Source: Fontibacillus panacisegetis
Lineage (GTDB): Bacteria > Bacillota > Bacilli > Paenibacillales > Paenibacillaceae
NCBI RefSeq assembly: GCF_900102215.1
Contig: NZ_FNBG01000017.1
Location: forward strand, 1-64,000
Reading direction: 5' to 3'
DNA length: 64,000 nt
Of the stretch, positions 36,684 to 45,410 are shown piece after piece. Numbering within the stretch: the stretch's first letter is position 1; each line of letters begins with the position of its first letter. The notes under the pieces are model-generated. The model ran no database searches, was not told where the DNA came from, and worked only from the letters and a program-made list of their open reading frames with translations. A program made the position numbers and the translations under genes.

Positions 36684-38138
36684 TTAAGAATCCTGTTCCT
36701 TGATCAATTCAGACATTTTCACAAAGGTGAACCCTTTGTCCTCCAAGCCATCCAGCACACGTGGTAAAGCCTCAATAGTGTGGATATTATCTAACATATG
36801 CAACAAAATAACACTTCCATTTTCCGTTTTTTCCATAATTTTATTCACAATATCATCCGCAGTATTAGATACATCCCAATCCAGTGTAGTAACGTCATAC
36901 ATGGCAATCACCGGATACCCGACAGCAGCGACAGCCTTCGCTCTTTCATCATCAATGACTCCGGTTGGTGGACGAAACAGCATAACCGGCTGCTCTTGAA
37001 TCGCCTCTGTGATTACTTGATGCGCTTTTACCACATCTTCCTGCAGCTCTTCTGGAGTAATGGTCGTAGAAACAGAATGGGCATAGGTATGATTCGCTAC
37101 CTCATGTCCCTCCGCTACCATTGCTCTTGCTAGATTCGGATTATCTTCTACGCCTTTAGCTCTTAGGAAGAATGTTACTTTTACATCATGTTCCGCTAAA
37201 ATATCAAGAATCTCCGTTACAGTCTTGTCACTGCCAAAATCATCAAACGTAAGTGCAATATGACGTTTCTTGGTATTCACTTTATAAATCAACTCATAAT
37301 CTGCATTCTCATAATCGTTGTTAAACTTGGATGCATCGTAACCTGGAATTTGCTCTAACGGTTTTCTTACCCCGCCATTTTCAACCAATTCATCCAGTGT
37401 GATCAGCTTATATCCAATCTCCTTGGCAGCACTTGCAATGTACTGGATGGAAGAAATTACTTCTGGATTTATATCCGTATTTAATGTGATGATGCCGCCT
37501 CTGGATATATACCTCTTCACATAATCTCCGATTTCCTTGGCAGATTTCATATCGCGGTCCTTCGGATTAATGTTATAGCTTACTACAGCTTTCATTCCTA
37601 ATTGTGCTGTAACGAGAAGAAGATCATCTGAATGATCGCCCGATTTACTGCGAACATATTTGGGGCGTTTTCCTGTCTCTTTTTCAATGACTTCATTACT
37701 TAACTTTATTTCTTTATAAATTTGTTGATAATCCAGATTAGTCAGATCAAGCTGATTCAGCGTGTTGTTCTCAATTTCATGGCCTCTTGCTACAATGTCA
37801 TTTGCAATATCCGGCTCCTCTGCAACTCTCATTCCTGGCAGAAAAAAAGTAGCCTTGATTCCATACTTGTCTAGTTCATCTAATAGCTTGGTCATTGTTT
37901 CCTTGTCACCCATTCCATTAAAGGTAAGTGACAGTTCTTTTTTAGCGGTATATACGTAAGTAATCTCTCTACTTTTCTCTCCGGTGTATGTATCAACCTT
38001 TTGCTCAGTAGTCTTATTGGTGGTGTTTTCATTACCAGATTCGCTTTTTCCTCCAATCCAGCCACAGCCTGAAAGCATTGAAATGATGAGAATTAATATC
38101 CCTACTCGCAACAACCTATCCACACGATACACTTTCAT
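36684..38138 (-). CDS. Lipoprotein with two NodB domains, only the second apparently active
   Basis: A lipoprotein signal with lipobox LSGC anchors it outside. The first NodB-like domain (residues 70-265) lacks the metal ligands: LTFNGMGD stands where TFDD should be and GHEIENNTLNQ lacks the second histidine. The second (residues 290-484) is complete: LTFDDFG near 297, GHEVANHTYAHS near 345, RPPTGV near 388, and a C-terminal LLHMLDN. It should remove acetyl groups from a cell-surface polysaccharide. It is the first gene of the minus-strand polymer locus; AAGGAG precedes the ATG by seven bases. Confidence 0.9.
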   Translation of the reverse strand: MKVYRVDRLLRVGILILIISMLSGCGWIGGKSESGNENTTNKTTEQKVDTYTGEKSREITYVYTAKKELSLTFNGMGDKETMTKLLDELDKYGIKATFFLPGMRVAEEPDIANDIVARGHEIENNTLNQLDLTNLDYQQIYKEIKLSNEVIEKETGKRPKYVRSKSGDHSDDLLLVTAQLGMKAVVSYNINPKDRDMKSAKEIGDYVKRYISRGGIITLNTDINPEVISSIQYIASAAKEIGYKLITLDELVENGGVRKPLEQIPGYDASKFNNDYENADYELIYKVNTKKRHIALTFDDFGSDKTVTEILDILAEHDVKVTFFLRAKGVEDNPNLARAMVAEGHEVANHTYAHSVSTTITPEELQEDVVKAHQVITEAIQEQPVMLFRPPTGVIDDERAKAVAAVGYPVIAMYDVTTLDWDVSNTADDIVNKIMEKTENGSVILLHMLDNIHTIEALPRVLDGLEDKGFTFVKMSELIKEQDS

Positions 38139-38287
38139 TACTTAACTCCTTCAACTAGTATAGGAAAAAAGCCTTGATTTTCTCAAAATCTACTATAACA
38201 TACCATTTTTATAATTTAAATTCTAGACAATTGTACTAAGTTGTTCTTAACAATTTCTAAACAAGAAATTTGTAATCGCTTTAATTG

Positions 38288-38328
38288 AAAAAAGCGTTCT
38301 CCAAGACCAATAAAGTCTTAAAGAACGC
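38288..38328 (-). terminator. Terminator after the adhesin gene
   Basis: On the minus strand GGCGTTCTTTAAGAC pairs with GTCTTGGAGAACGC, followed by TTTTTTC. It separates the adhesin from the downstream polymer operon, which must have its own promoter between 38139 and 38290. Confidence 0.85.
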
Positions 38329-38345
38329 CTGAAATACAGATTAAA

Positions 38346-41300
38346 CTACTTTTTGTTGATTAGAAATTTTCTTCTCAACATGACTGCTCCAGCTACGATT
38401 AGCACAGCTCCAACTACTTGCACAAGCCAAGGGCTATTTTCCCCAGTTTTTGGAAGAACAGGTACATTAGTACCATCTTGCTTAGCCTTGTCTCCTTTAG
38501 AACCGCCTAATGGATTACCGTTCTCATCCAATTCAATATCAGATGGATTAGAAGTTTTTCCTGGTTTAGTCTTGTCTCCATTGGTTCCGTCTGACGGAAC
38601 CGGCTCTTCCGGAGCAGTATACTCTTCATCCTTCTCAACCGGTTTTGTCGGAGTTGGTACTTCTTCCTTTGGAGTCACTGGATTTGTTGGTGTTCCTGGA
38701 TTTGTTGGTGTTCCTGGGTTACCTGGGTTACCTGGGTTACCTGGGTTACCTGGGTTACCTGAATTATCTGGGTTACCTGGATCAACCCTTTTGGAATTTG
38801 TTACTGTAATACCCAAAACTCCTCCGGTCAACTCAACTCCAGAATCAATAGTAATGGTTTGATTCGGACTGTCTATTGTATATCCTCGTGGTGCAGCTGT
38901 CTCTGTCAAAACATACTCACCATACAGCAGGTCTGTAAACACTGCTTTACCGTCTGCATCTGTAACCACTGAAATTGGAGCTCTCAAGTTGCCTTTGTCT
39001 TGCAGAACAAAAGTAGCTCCTTCCAGCGTCTTGGATACATTGGCTTTATCAACTTTGGTTATTTCAAGTTGACCTTTAGGTGTTACAGGAGTAGTAGATT
39101 TTTCATTTACTGCCGTAACTTTCTTGACACCGCTCGTTTGCTTGATAGAGCTATCAATTACGATAGAAGTTCCAGTTTGATCAAGGTCATATCCTTGCGG
39201 AGCTTCCGTTTCAATTAACGTATAAGTACCATATAGCAATTTCGTAAAGGTAATCACACCATTAGGATCCGTCACCTTTTCCCCTATAAGGGTACCGCTA
39301 CTATTAATTAATTTAAACTTAGCACCTTCAAGCTTGTTACTATGATCATCTTTATCAACCTTAGTAATTTCAAGGTTACCAAGTACGCCTGTACCAGTAC
39401 CCGATCCTATAGTCGATTGAACTCGTACAATTTTTTCATGCTCTAATGTACCCTTCGTAATTCCATTACCTTCAAATTCAACTCTATTTGTTACATTCTC
39501 ATCATCTGTAGTCACAGCGATCTTTGAAGAATATTCCAAAATATAAGCTTCTTCAATAGGATTTAAGAAGGTCAGTTCAAACATCTCTTTATCCGTTTGA
39601 GGATCAGTAGTAAGTACTAGGCTGTAATCAACATCCTTCGTTTGCAAAGCATCCTTTGTTAGAACCAATACATTTTGGTTCCCTGAATTAGATGCCTTAG
39701 CTAGATAAAGCTTAAAGGAACTAGTATCGAGGATCTGATTCGTGCTCGGATAGTCGATGATCTTCGCACCTTCAACGTAGGATTGACCTTCATTGATCTT
39801 GATCGTCCAATCGATATTTGAACCATTCTTTGTACCCGCTTTGTCAACGTAAAATTCACCACGCGGGATAGTTAATGACTTATTCCAGCTCCAGCTATCA
39901 TCAGTATTGCCTGTCAAAGTCGCTTCGTTGTTTACTTTGTCTACAACTACTGTTTTGTCAAGCTTTGTAACAAAGGTAACTATATGCGGTACAGTAATAT
40001 TACCTAAATCAATCGAAAGTGTGTTATTAACATAAGTAATTTTACTAGGATCGATAGTGACTGGACTACCTTTAATTACTGCTCCTGATGAGTTAACAGA
40101 TGCTTCATACACTTCGACTGTAACCGGTACTAATGTCTGATGATCCTTCAGTTCATCAGTAAATACAGCATTGTTTACTGTATTACCATTGTAATTGGCT
40201 ACAATCTCCCAAGTAATCTCTTTCTTGCTAGCGTCGTATTTACCATCTTTACGACCGTTGTTCTTAGTTTCATTATTAGGATTGAAATCTTTCGTCAGGT
40301 TAATGTTGCCACTATACTCTGTCTTTTTCTCATCCCAAACAATGTTAGCGGTATTTCTATAACCCGCACTCTCTGGAATGAAGTTGGTTTTATAAGTAAT
40401 AGTATACGTATCTGTGAACTGTCCTTGGAATTCTATCTTAAGTCCTTTTGTCAGATCACTTTGGTCAACAGTATACGGTATTACTGTTCCAGATGAGCTA
40501 GTTATTGTGTAGGAATCTTTAATCAATTTCAGACCACTGCCACTAAATGTGTCAGTTACAATCAAGTTAGTCATTGGTTTTTTGTCGCTATTGACTACAA
40601 TTTCCCAAGTATTGGTCTTTGTACTATAGTCAACAGACGTATCACGTTTTACACCAATGTTGCTGTAGAAGTAGCTTGTTGCCGTCCTATCGATTCGATT
40701 CCCACTATAAGTGGTATATACATCATTAGTAACTGTTGTATTTTGGTAAATTCGGTTGTCCGTGTAGGTCTTATATTCAATATCGTATTTGGTATCCGCA
40801 GGAATCGCTGCATTAAAAATCAGATCGTATCCACTTTTACCATCTACTCCATTAATATAATTTACCGTGTAATCTTGACCATCAGTTAGTGTTGTTCTAC
40901 TACCCTGATCGGTTACTTTATAGACTACAAAGCTGTTCGGAACAATCTTCATGTTGTCATTAAACCGATCGTGAACTACAGCTTCTGCTTGAGTAATTTC
41001 TTTCCCAGCATAATTGTATTTCACTTTCCAAGCAATGTTCTGATTAGTTCGATCGCTACCTGAAGCCGCGCCTTCTTTTGTTAAAAGCTCTTCACGAACA
41101 ATATTGATGGTTTTCTTGTCAGTCTGAGTTGTAATATTTGATCCCGTCAATTTAGCATCGTTTGTGAAGCTGTTCATGGCTTCGTTATCAGTAACTGCTG
41201 TAGAATACTGAATTCGGTATGCTTTAGACAGCGTCGTCTCCTTGAACAGAATCTCAAACCCTAGTCCATCAGGCTGAAAATTTACTGTATAGACATTATC

Positions 41301-42062
41301 GGTTACTGAAACCTCAGAGCCTAGTGTAGGTGGATGATCCAGATTCACCTGAAGATTAGAAACCCTAATTGAATTCGGATCTAAAATCAAGCCGTTAGGT
41401 AAAGTATCAGACAATACTGCACCGTTAATCTTCTGTAACGATGTATTAACATCAATTGTCCAGTCGATTTTCTTAGCCTTGTCAGCTACACCGTTCTTCG
41501 TAAGCAATTTTCCATCCTTCGGTGTAAAATTAACGATAACGACTTGTGTTCCACCGCGAATTGGGAAAGGAATCTTCACTTCTGTACTACCGGTGATCTT
41601 AGTCTCACTGAACTTGGTGGTTAGTTGCACCGTACCAGAAACCTCTGAATACTGTTCAACATTGCTATTGAAGGTAATGGTTACATGACCATTAGTATCA
41701 ACAACAAAATCACCGACATCTGTAAAAGAACCGCCGTCCACATTAAGTTTTCCATCTACTTGATTGAAGATTTCAAACTCCTGGGGAACATTAAACTCAA
41801 CAGTATCACCGGCCTTATAAGCATGACCATTCTCCAAAGCCCAATCATACTTGATAACAACTTTGTCTCCTAGCTTAGAAGTATCGACTCGATCAGGCTT
41901 ATACACAGCATCAATCACATTCCCTGCTTCATCTTCAAGAGTAACTTTCGTAATGATATTATCGCCAGGTAATGAAGCTGCTAGTGCCTGAATCAATCCT
42001 GTCCCAAACACCCCTTGAAGGACAAGGATTAAAGCTAGAAACATTTTTAAGTTTTTCTTCAT
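38346..42062 (-). CDS. LPKTG wall-anchored adhesin with Cna/SpaA-type domains
   Basis: A signal peptide (MFLALILVLQGVFGTGLIQA, cut near ALAA) is followed by an MSCRAMM-like N2/N3 adhesin region (to about 330). Then come four or five Cna collagen-binding-like modules, each opening with I-x-W-x-I/V-x-x-N (IDWTIDVN, IAWKVKYN, NTWEIVVN, ITWEIVAN, IDWTIKIN). Two SpaA/Cna-B modules follow, each starting LEITKVDK and ending E-T-A-P-x-G-Y with the lysine and glutamate that form isopeptide bonds. A proline/glycine spacer then leads to LPKTG near 1202, a helix and a positive tail. ATG 42062 is chosen because the signal peptide begins there. It should be fixed to the wall by a sortase. Confidence 0.92.
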   Translation of the reverse strand: MKKNLKMFLALILVLQGVFGTGLIQALAASLPGDNIITKVTLEDEAGNVIDAVYKPDRVDTSKLGDKVVIKYDWALENGHAYKAGDTVEFNVPQEFEIFNQVDGKLNVDGGSFTDVGDFVVDTNGHVTITFNSNVEQYSEVSGTVQLTTKFSETKITGSTEVKIPFPIRGGTQVVIVNFTPKDGKLLTKNGVADKAKKIDWTIDVNTSLQKINGAVLSDTLPNGLILDPNSIRVSNLQVNLDHPPTLGSEVSVTDNVYTVNFQPDGLGFEILFKETTLSKAYRIQYSTAVTDNEAMNSFTNDAKLTGSNITTQTDKKTINIVREELLTKEGAASGSDRTNQNIAWKVKYNYAGKEITQAEAVVHDRFNDNMKIVPNSFVVYKVTDQGSRTTLTDGQDYTVNYINGVDGKSGYDLIFNAAIPADTKYDIEYKTYTDNRIYQNTTVTNDVYTTYSGNRIDRTATSYFYSNIGVKRDTSVDYSTKTNTWEIVVNSDKKPMTNLIVTDTFSGSGLKLIKDSYTITSSSGTVIPYTVDQSDLTKGLKIEFQGQFTDTYTITYKTNFIPESAGYRNTANIVWDEKKTEYSGNINLTKDFNPNNETKNNGRKDGKYDASKKEITWEIVANYNGNTVNNAVFTDELKDHQTLVPVTVEVYEASVNSSGAVIKGSPVTIDPSKITYVNNTLSIDLGNITVPHIVTFVTKLDKTVVVDKVNNEATLTGNTDDSWSWNKSLTIPRGEFYVDKAGTKNGSNIDWTIKINEGQSYVEGAKIIDYPSTNQILDTSSFKLYLAKASNSGNQNVLVLTKDALQTKDVDYSLVLTTDPQTDKEMFELTFLNPIEEAYILEYSSKIAVTTDDENVTNRVEFEGNGITKGTLEHEKIVRVQSTIGSGTGTGVLGNLEITKVDKDDHSNKLEGAKFKLINSSGTLIGEKVTDPNGVITFTKLLYGTYTLIETEAPQGYDLDQTGTSIVIDSSIKQTSGVKKVTAVNEKSTTPVTPKGQLEITKVDKANVSKTLEGATFVLQDKGNLRAPISVVTDADGKAVFTDLLYGEYVLTETAAPRGYTIDSPNQTITIDSGVELTGGVLGITVTNSKRVDPGNPDNSGNPGNPGNPGNPGNPGTPTNPGTPTNPVTPKEEVPTPTKPVEKDEEYTAPEEPVPSDGTNGDKTKPGKTSNPSDIELDENGNPLGGSKGDKAKQDGTNVPVLPKTGENSPWLVQVVGAVLIVAGAVMLRRKFLINKK
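38713..38775 (-). repeat. Nine-bp tandem repeat in the adhesin spacer
   Basis: Five exact CCTGGGTTA units (38713-38757, plus strand) and two changed ones encode Asn-Pro-Gly repeats before the wall anchor, followed toward the N-terminus of the strand by 12-bp units encoding Thr-Asn-Pro-Gly. Unit number can change by slippage without breaking the frame, altering spacer length. Confidence 0.85.
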
Positions 42063-42177
42063 AATTTGTTTTCTTTCACCCTCTTCCAATAAGTTTTAGA
42101 CCATCAAATAATGGTTCTCCGAACATTTGCTAGACCAAAATTCACCAAAAACAACAAGAATAGATTATTCTATCTGA

Positions 42178-42618
42178 CTATACAAATTCTCTACAAGCTG
42201 AAGACTGCTCATGAAGTGTGTAGAAAGCATAGAACTTTTTCTTCTTCACAGCGTTGGATAACCAGGCAAAAAAATCATTAACCCGGTCATCCTCCCATTT
42301 TCCTCCCTCACGATAAAGCAAGCGGTAATAGGAAATTTTATATTTTATAGTACCGTTCCATGAAAAATAAAATATATTTTTATCACGATATTGTTGAATG
42401 TAACAATCAAAATTACTGTTCTGCAGCGGGAATAAATTATCGTTATAAAAAAATAGCGGTCCATTGACCGTCGCAATTATTCCAATCTTATTCTCTTGAT
42501 AATCTATATAAAAACCTCTGCAGTACTGTTGCTTATGTTCTTTGCTCAGTTCAATTTCCTCATACGTGCTCACATCAATTCCTTTGGATAAATCACCGAA
42601 GTTTCTGAGTATAATCAT
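42178..42618 (-). CDS. Hypothetical protein, about 146 residues
   Basis: No family is recognised. The product is soluble and rich in aromatic residues and lysine, without a signal peptide. The frame is open from a TTG at 42690, but the ATG at 42618 is the first with any upstream purine site (AGGTG, too close; GGGGGA, somewhat far), so translation may be weak. It lies between repeat copy C and the adhesin gene on the same strand, and might be co-transcribed with the adhesin across an 88-bp gap. Confidence 0.45.
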   Translation of the reverse strand: MIILRNFGDLSKGIDVSTYEEIELSKEHKQQYCRGFYIDYQENKIGIIATVNGPLFFYNDNLFPLQNSNFDCYIQQYRDKNIFYFSWNGTIKYKISYYRLLYREGGKWEDDRVNDFFAWLSNAVKKKKFYAFYTLHEQSSACREFV

Positions 42619-42704
42619 GACACCTGAAATCCCCCATTCTTCACAATCTAACTTAAATATAATCAGAACACCTATACAATTTCTGTACAATTGTTCTCAA
42701 CTGA

Positions 42705-43107
42705 GGGGCTATCCCAAAAGTAGGTTTACTGTCAAAACTAGAAATAGCGGTGCAAGGAAGACGACCCCTGCACCGCTTGATCCGCCACATATTCTATGAC
42801 CGTATCTCATGTGTAATAGTGTCATGATGCGGAATTCCTGAAATTCCTGCATATGTGCAGGCTTTGTTTATGTAAAGCCCCTAAATGCCCTAAATTGCTG
42901 CAAATGTGCAGGCTTTCTCTAAGGATTCTCTTCAAACTAGTCTATTCTGAACCCTATTCCTGCATTTTTGCAAGCTTTTGTTCATCCTTTCATGGCTGCT
43001 TTTAAAAAACTGCATTTTTGCATCCTTTTCCTGATATCTTGCCTTTCCACTGCTAAACAAGAAGCGTCCCTCAAAGTTATATTACATAACTTTTGGGACA
43101 GCCTCTT
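42705..43107 (+). repeat. Hairpin-array repeat, copy C
   Basis: About 95 percent identical by eye to copy B over its full length, with the same orientation and the same four TGCA-type hairpins (starts near 42846, 42897, 42959, 43009; spacing 51, 62 and 50 bp). Ends are GGGGCTATCCCAAAAGTAGG and, reversed, GAGGCTGTCCCAAAAGTTAT. The right end lies 20 bp from the stop of the response-regulator gene. No target duplication was seen. Confidence 0.9.
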
Positions 43108-43126
43108 CCTGTTAATCCTGGTTTTA

Positions 43127-44269
43127 TTAATTTTGCATAGTAGTTTTCTTCGCCCAAAGCTCATACCACTCGCTTATGTGATTGCTTGGAGAAACACTTA
43201 CTTCTTCTTGTAATGAATTCAAAAGTAAATTGAACTGTCTTTCAACCATTGAATGACGATCCATACTTGCGTACATTTTCATTAGTGAAAAATGTGCCTC
43301 TTCCTCAAGCGGGTATTGATTGCAAATATTAACATAACATATGATCGCTTGATCAATAAGCTGCTGTTGTTGATACCAATCCGCAATGGAGTAGGACGTA
43401 AACAACCACATTCCTTTGAGGCGCTGGCGTTCACTTTCAGTCCACCAATAGTCAAACTCCTGCAAGTAATCACCAGTATACAGCTTCATAGTTTCTACAT
43501 ATTCATCTATAAATTCCTCATTAATGCGCGGCAGTTGGGTAAGCTTGTCCTCCCATTCCACTATATCCAGAATGACATTATTCATGTTAAGTATATACCC
43601 TTCAGTCGTATTGGAGATTTGAAATCTTTCACCATAAGGCTGTAAAGTCTTCCGGATATGATAGACCGCTGTATACAATTGAGAGTACACTTTGTCAGAT
43701 TCATATTCAGGCCATAATAGATCAATAAGTACGGATTTACGCACAAGCTGTCCCCGATGCTGCAGCAAAAATAAAAAAAGCTCCTGTGCTTTCGAAGTTC
43801 TCCACTGCAAAAGAGTAAATTGACCCTTAGGCAACTCTACCGAAACTTGCTTTAATAGATGCAGACGAAGATCATGATCCTCTTCAACAGCTTCATCCTC
43901 CACGATCGAATGCTGTAACTTTCGAATCCGATCTACGGTTTTTGTTAGTCGTTCAGCTCTAGTTGGCTTCACGATATAATCAATTGCATTAAGTTCAAAG
44001 GCTTTTATCGCATATTCGTTATATGCTGTTACAAATACGATATTCAACTGAGGTTTGAACCCAAGTAATTGATCAGCAAGTTCAATTCCATTGATTTCAG
44101 GCAAACTTATATCTAAAAAAACAGCATCTACATCCTTGCGAAGTATTTCTTCTCTCGCTACAAGCGGATCAGAGAAAAGACCTACAATCTCAATATTGTC
44201 AAATTTAAGAAGTTGACGCTCTAAGTATTCCAATGCTAACCTCTCGTCATCAACCAGAATGACTTTCAT
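43127..44269 (-). CDS. Response regulator with BTAD (SARP-like) output domain
   Basis: Residues 1-120 are a receiver with DDE near 7-9, the phospho-acceptor in VFLDISLPE near 54 and lysine in DYIVKPTRA near 104. A winged helix (about 140-225, with VRKSVLIDLLWPEYESDKVYSQLYTAVYHIR, shortened here to VRKSVLIDLLWPE) and a helical bacterial transcriptional activation domain (240-375) follow. This output is common in Paenibacillus regulators paired with DISM hybrid kinases. The hybrid kinase of this locus, whose second core is LytS-like, is the natural candidate partner, though 13 kb away. AAGGAG precedes the ATG. Confidence 0.9.
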   Translation of the reverse strand: MKVILVDDERLALEYLERQLLKFDNIEIVGLFSDPLVAREEILRKDVDAVFLDISLPEINGIELADQLLGFKPQLNIVFVTAYNEYAIKAFELNAIDYIVKPTRAERLTKTVDRIRKLQHSIVEDEAVEEDHDLRLHLLKQVSVELPKGQFTLLQWRTSKAQELFLFLLQHRGQLVRKSVLIDLLWPEYESDKVYSQLYTAVYHIRKTLQPYGERFQISNTTEGYILNMNNVILDIVEWEDKLTQLPRINEEFIDEYVETMKLYTGDYLQEFDYWWTESERQRLKGMWLFTSYSIADWYQQQQLIDQAIICYVNICNQYPLEEEAHFSLMKMYASMDRHSMVERQFNLLLNSLQEEVSVSPSNHISEWYELWAKKTTMQN

Positions 44270-44330
44270 TTCGGCACTCCTTTAAATAATTATTATCTAA
44301 TATATCTTATTATATAATCGGCATTACAAT

Positions 44331-44367
44331 AAAAAAAATAAGCCTCGAACTGGTAAAGTTCAAGGCT
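44331..44367 (-). terminator. Terminator after the transglutaminase-like gene
   Basis: AGCCTCGAAC pairs with GTTCAAGGCT (one mismatch) around TGGTAAA. On the minus strand it is followed by TATTTTTTTT. Confidence 0.9.
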
Positions 44368-44385
44368 CACAGACCTAAATCCCTA

Positions 44386-45195
44386 TTAATATTGTCTAGC
44401 AGGTGTGTATTTCGAAGCTTCTTTTATCATTTCAAAAGCAGTTGTAGTACCTTTCCATCCTGAGTCAACCGTTGTATCGATAATCACCCACGAGCCGTTC
44501 AGGTAAACCTCATTCCAAGCATGATAAGTGGTTACATATTCCGTGTTCCCCATGACAAGCTTGGCAGGAATATCGACACTCCGCAGCATAGCTGCAAAAA
44601 GTGCAGAATATCCATAGCAGATATCTTTTTTCGTAATAAATGTACGCTCGATTTGCGGTATATAATCATTTGGTGATTTTACTGCCAGTTGATTATCGTA
44701 TTTGATATTGCTAATTACGAAGTCGTAAATAGCTTTTACTTTTTCAGCATCTGTTGTCTTATTTTGAGTGAGCTCTTTCGCTTTAAGAACTGCTTTGCTG
44801 GAATCGTTCCAGCTTACATTTTGTACAGAATTAAGGAAAACAATTGAGCTGTCTTTAAGATTCAGATTCACAGTTTCCTTATGGACCAATCGATATTTAT
44901 TTCCACTCGTTTGTTCCAGTAGACTTATCGTGTAATCACCATTACCAAGCTGAAGAGAGAATGTATTATCCTCACTGTCAGCTAATAAATTATAGGTATA
45001 TTGCTCTTCGCCCTTCACAACTAACAGCTTTGTCTTCAAATCAGGATTGACTTTATATTGAATGCTAACAGAGCCATTATCAATGTTCCCTAAATCCAAC
45101 CAATCCTTGCTATCCGCCGCATAAGCAGAATTAGCTCCAGTAATCCATGGCAATAGTGTCATGAACGCAATTACAACAATAATAAATCTACGCAC
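44386..45195 (-). CDS. Secreted transglutaminase-like protein under c-di-GMP riboswitch
   Basis: A signal peptide (IIVVIAFMTLLPWITGANS, cut near AYA) precedes a beta-rich region, then a transglutaminase-like core: cysteine in KKDICYGYSALFAAML near 193, histidine in TTYHAWNEVYLNG near 228, aspartate in WVIIDTTVD near 245. Such folds act as cysteine proteases or cross-linkers; which applies is unknown. The start is a GTG (45195), with AAAGGGG eight bases upstream at the 3' edge of a c-di-GMP-I riboswitch. It may modify or cross-link surface proteins when c-di-GMP changes, fitting the neighbouring polymer and adhesin genes. Confidence 0.88.
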   Translation of the reverse strand: MRRFIIVVIAFMTLLPWITGANSAYAADSKDWLDLGNIDNGSVSIQYKVNPDLKTKLLVVKGEEQYTYNLLADSEDNTFSLQLGNGDYTISLLEQTSGNKYRLVHKETVNLNLKDSSIVFLNSVQNVSWNDSSKAVLKAKELTQNKTTDAEKVKAIYDFVISNIKYDNQLAVKSPNDYIPQIERTFITKKDICYGYSALFAAMLRSVDIPAKLVMGNTEYVTTYHAWNEVYLNGSWVIIDTTVDSGWKGTTTAFEMIKEASKYTPARQY

Positions 45196-45203
45196 ATATA
45201 AAA

Positions 45204-45300
45204 CCCCTTTCGGTAACTGGCTACCATCTCTGACTAAGAGGAAGGCCCTTTAGCTTTGCGTCACTGTCTTTCGACAGTTTTGCCATTGTCGTATAAGTTC
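45204..45300 (-). promoter_or_regulatory. Class I cyclic di-GMP riboswitch (GEMM-I)
   Basis: Read on the minus strand this leader contains the GEMM-I core in order: TGGCAAAACTGTCGAAAGAC (P2 with its GAAA tetraloop), GTGACGCAAAGCTAAAGGGC (the conserved ACGCAAAGC and tetraloop-receptor side), then CTCT...AGAG (P3) and ATGGTAGCCAGTTACCGA. The ribosome binding site AAAGGGG directly follows the aptamer, with no terminator-like stem before the GTG start, so control is probably at translation. It senses c-di-GMP and governs the transglutaminase-like gene. Confidence 0.9.
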
Positions 45301-45410
45301 TATGGATGTATATATTTCTTTATTAGATAACAATTGGATGGTTCTTAATTACTAGATTCAGGTTATCATAGATCAAAGTATTTTTAAAGTCTCAATTTTA
45401 GAATAATACA

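Noticed and set aside
42062-42177. Possible second c-di-GMP riboswitch before the adhesin gene
   Set aside because: The leader lacks the ACGCAAAGC and GGTAGCC blocks seen at 45.2 kb; no convincing aptamer was found.
42982-43213. Short frames across the end of repeat copy C
   Set aside because: They span the repeat and the end of the response-regulator gene on the wrong strand, with no ribosome site.
43127-44269. BTAD regulator as a sign of an antibiotic gene cluster (SARP)
   Set aside because: It has a receiver domain and sits among surface genes, as is usual for Bacillota; no biosynthetic genes are present.
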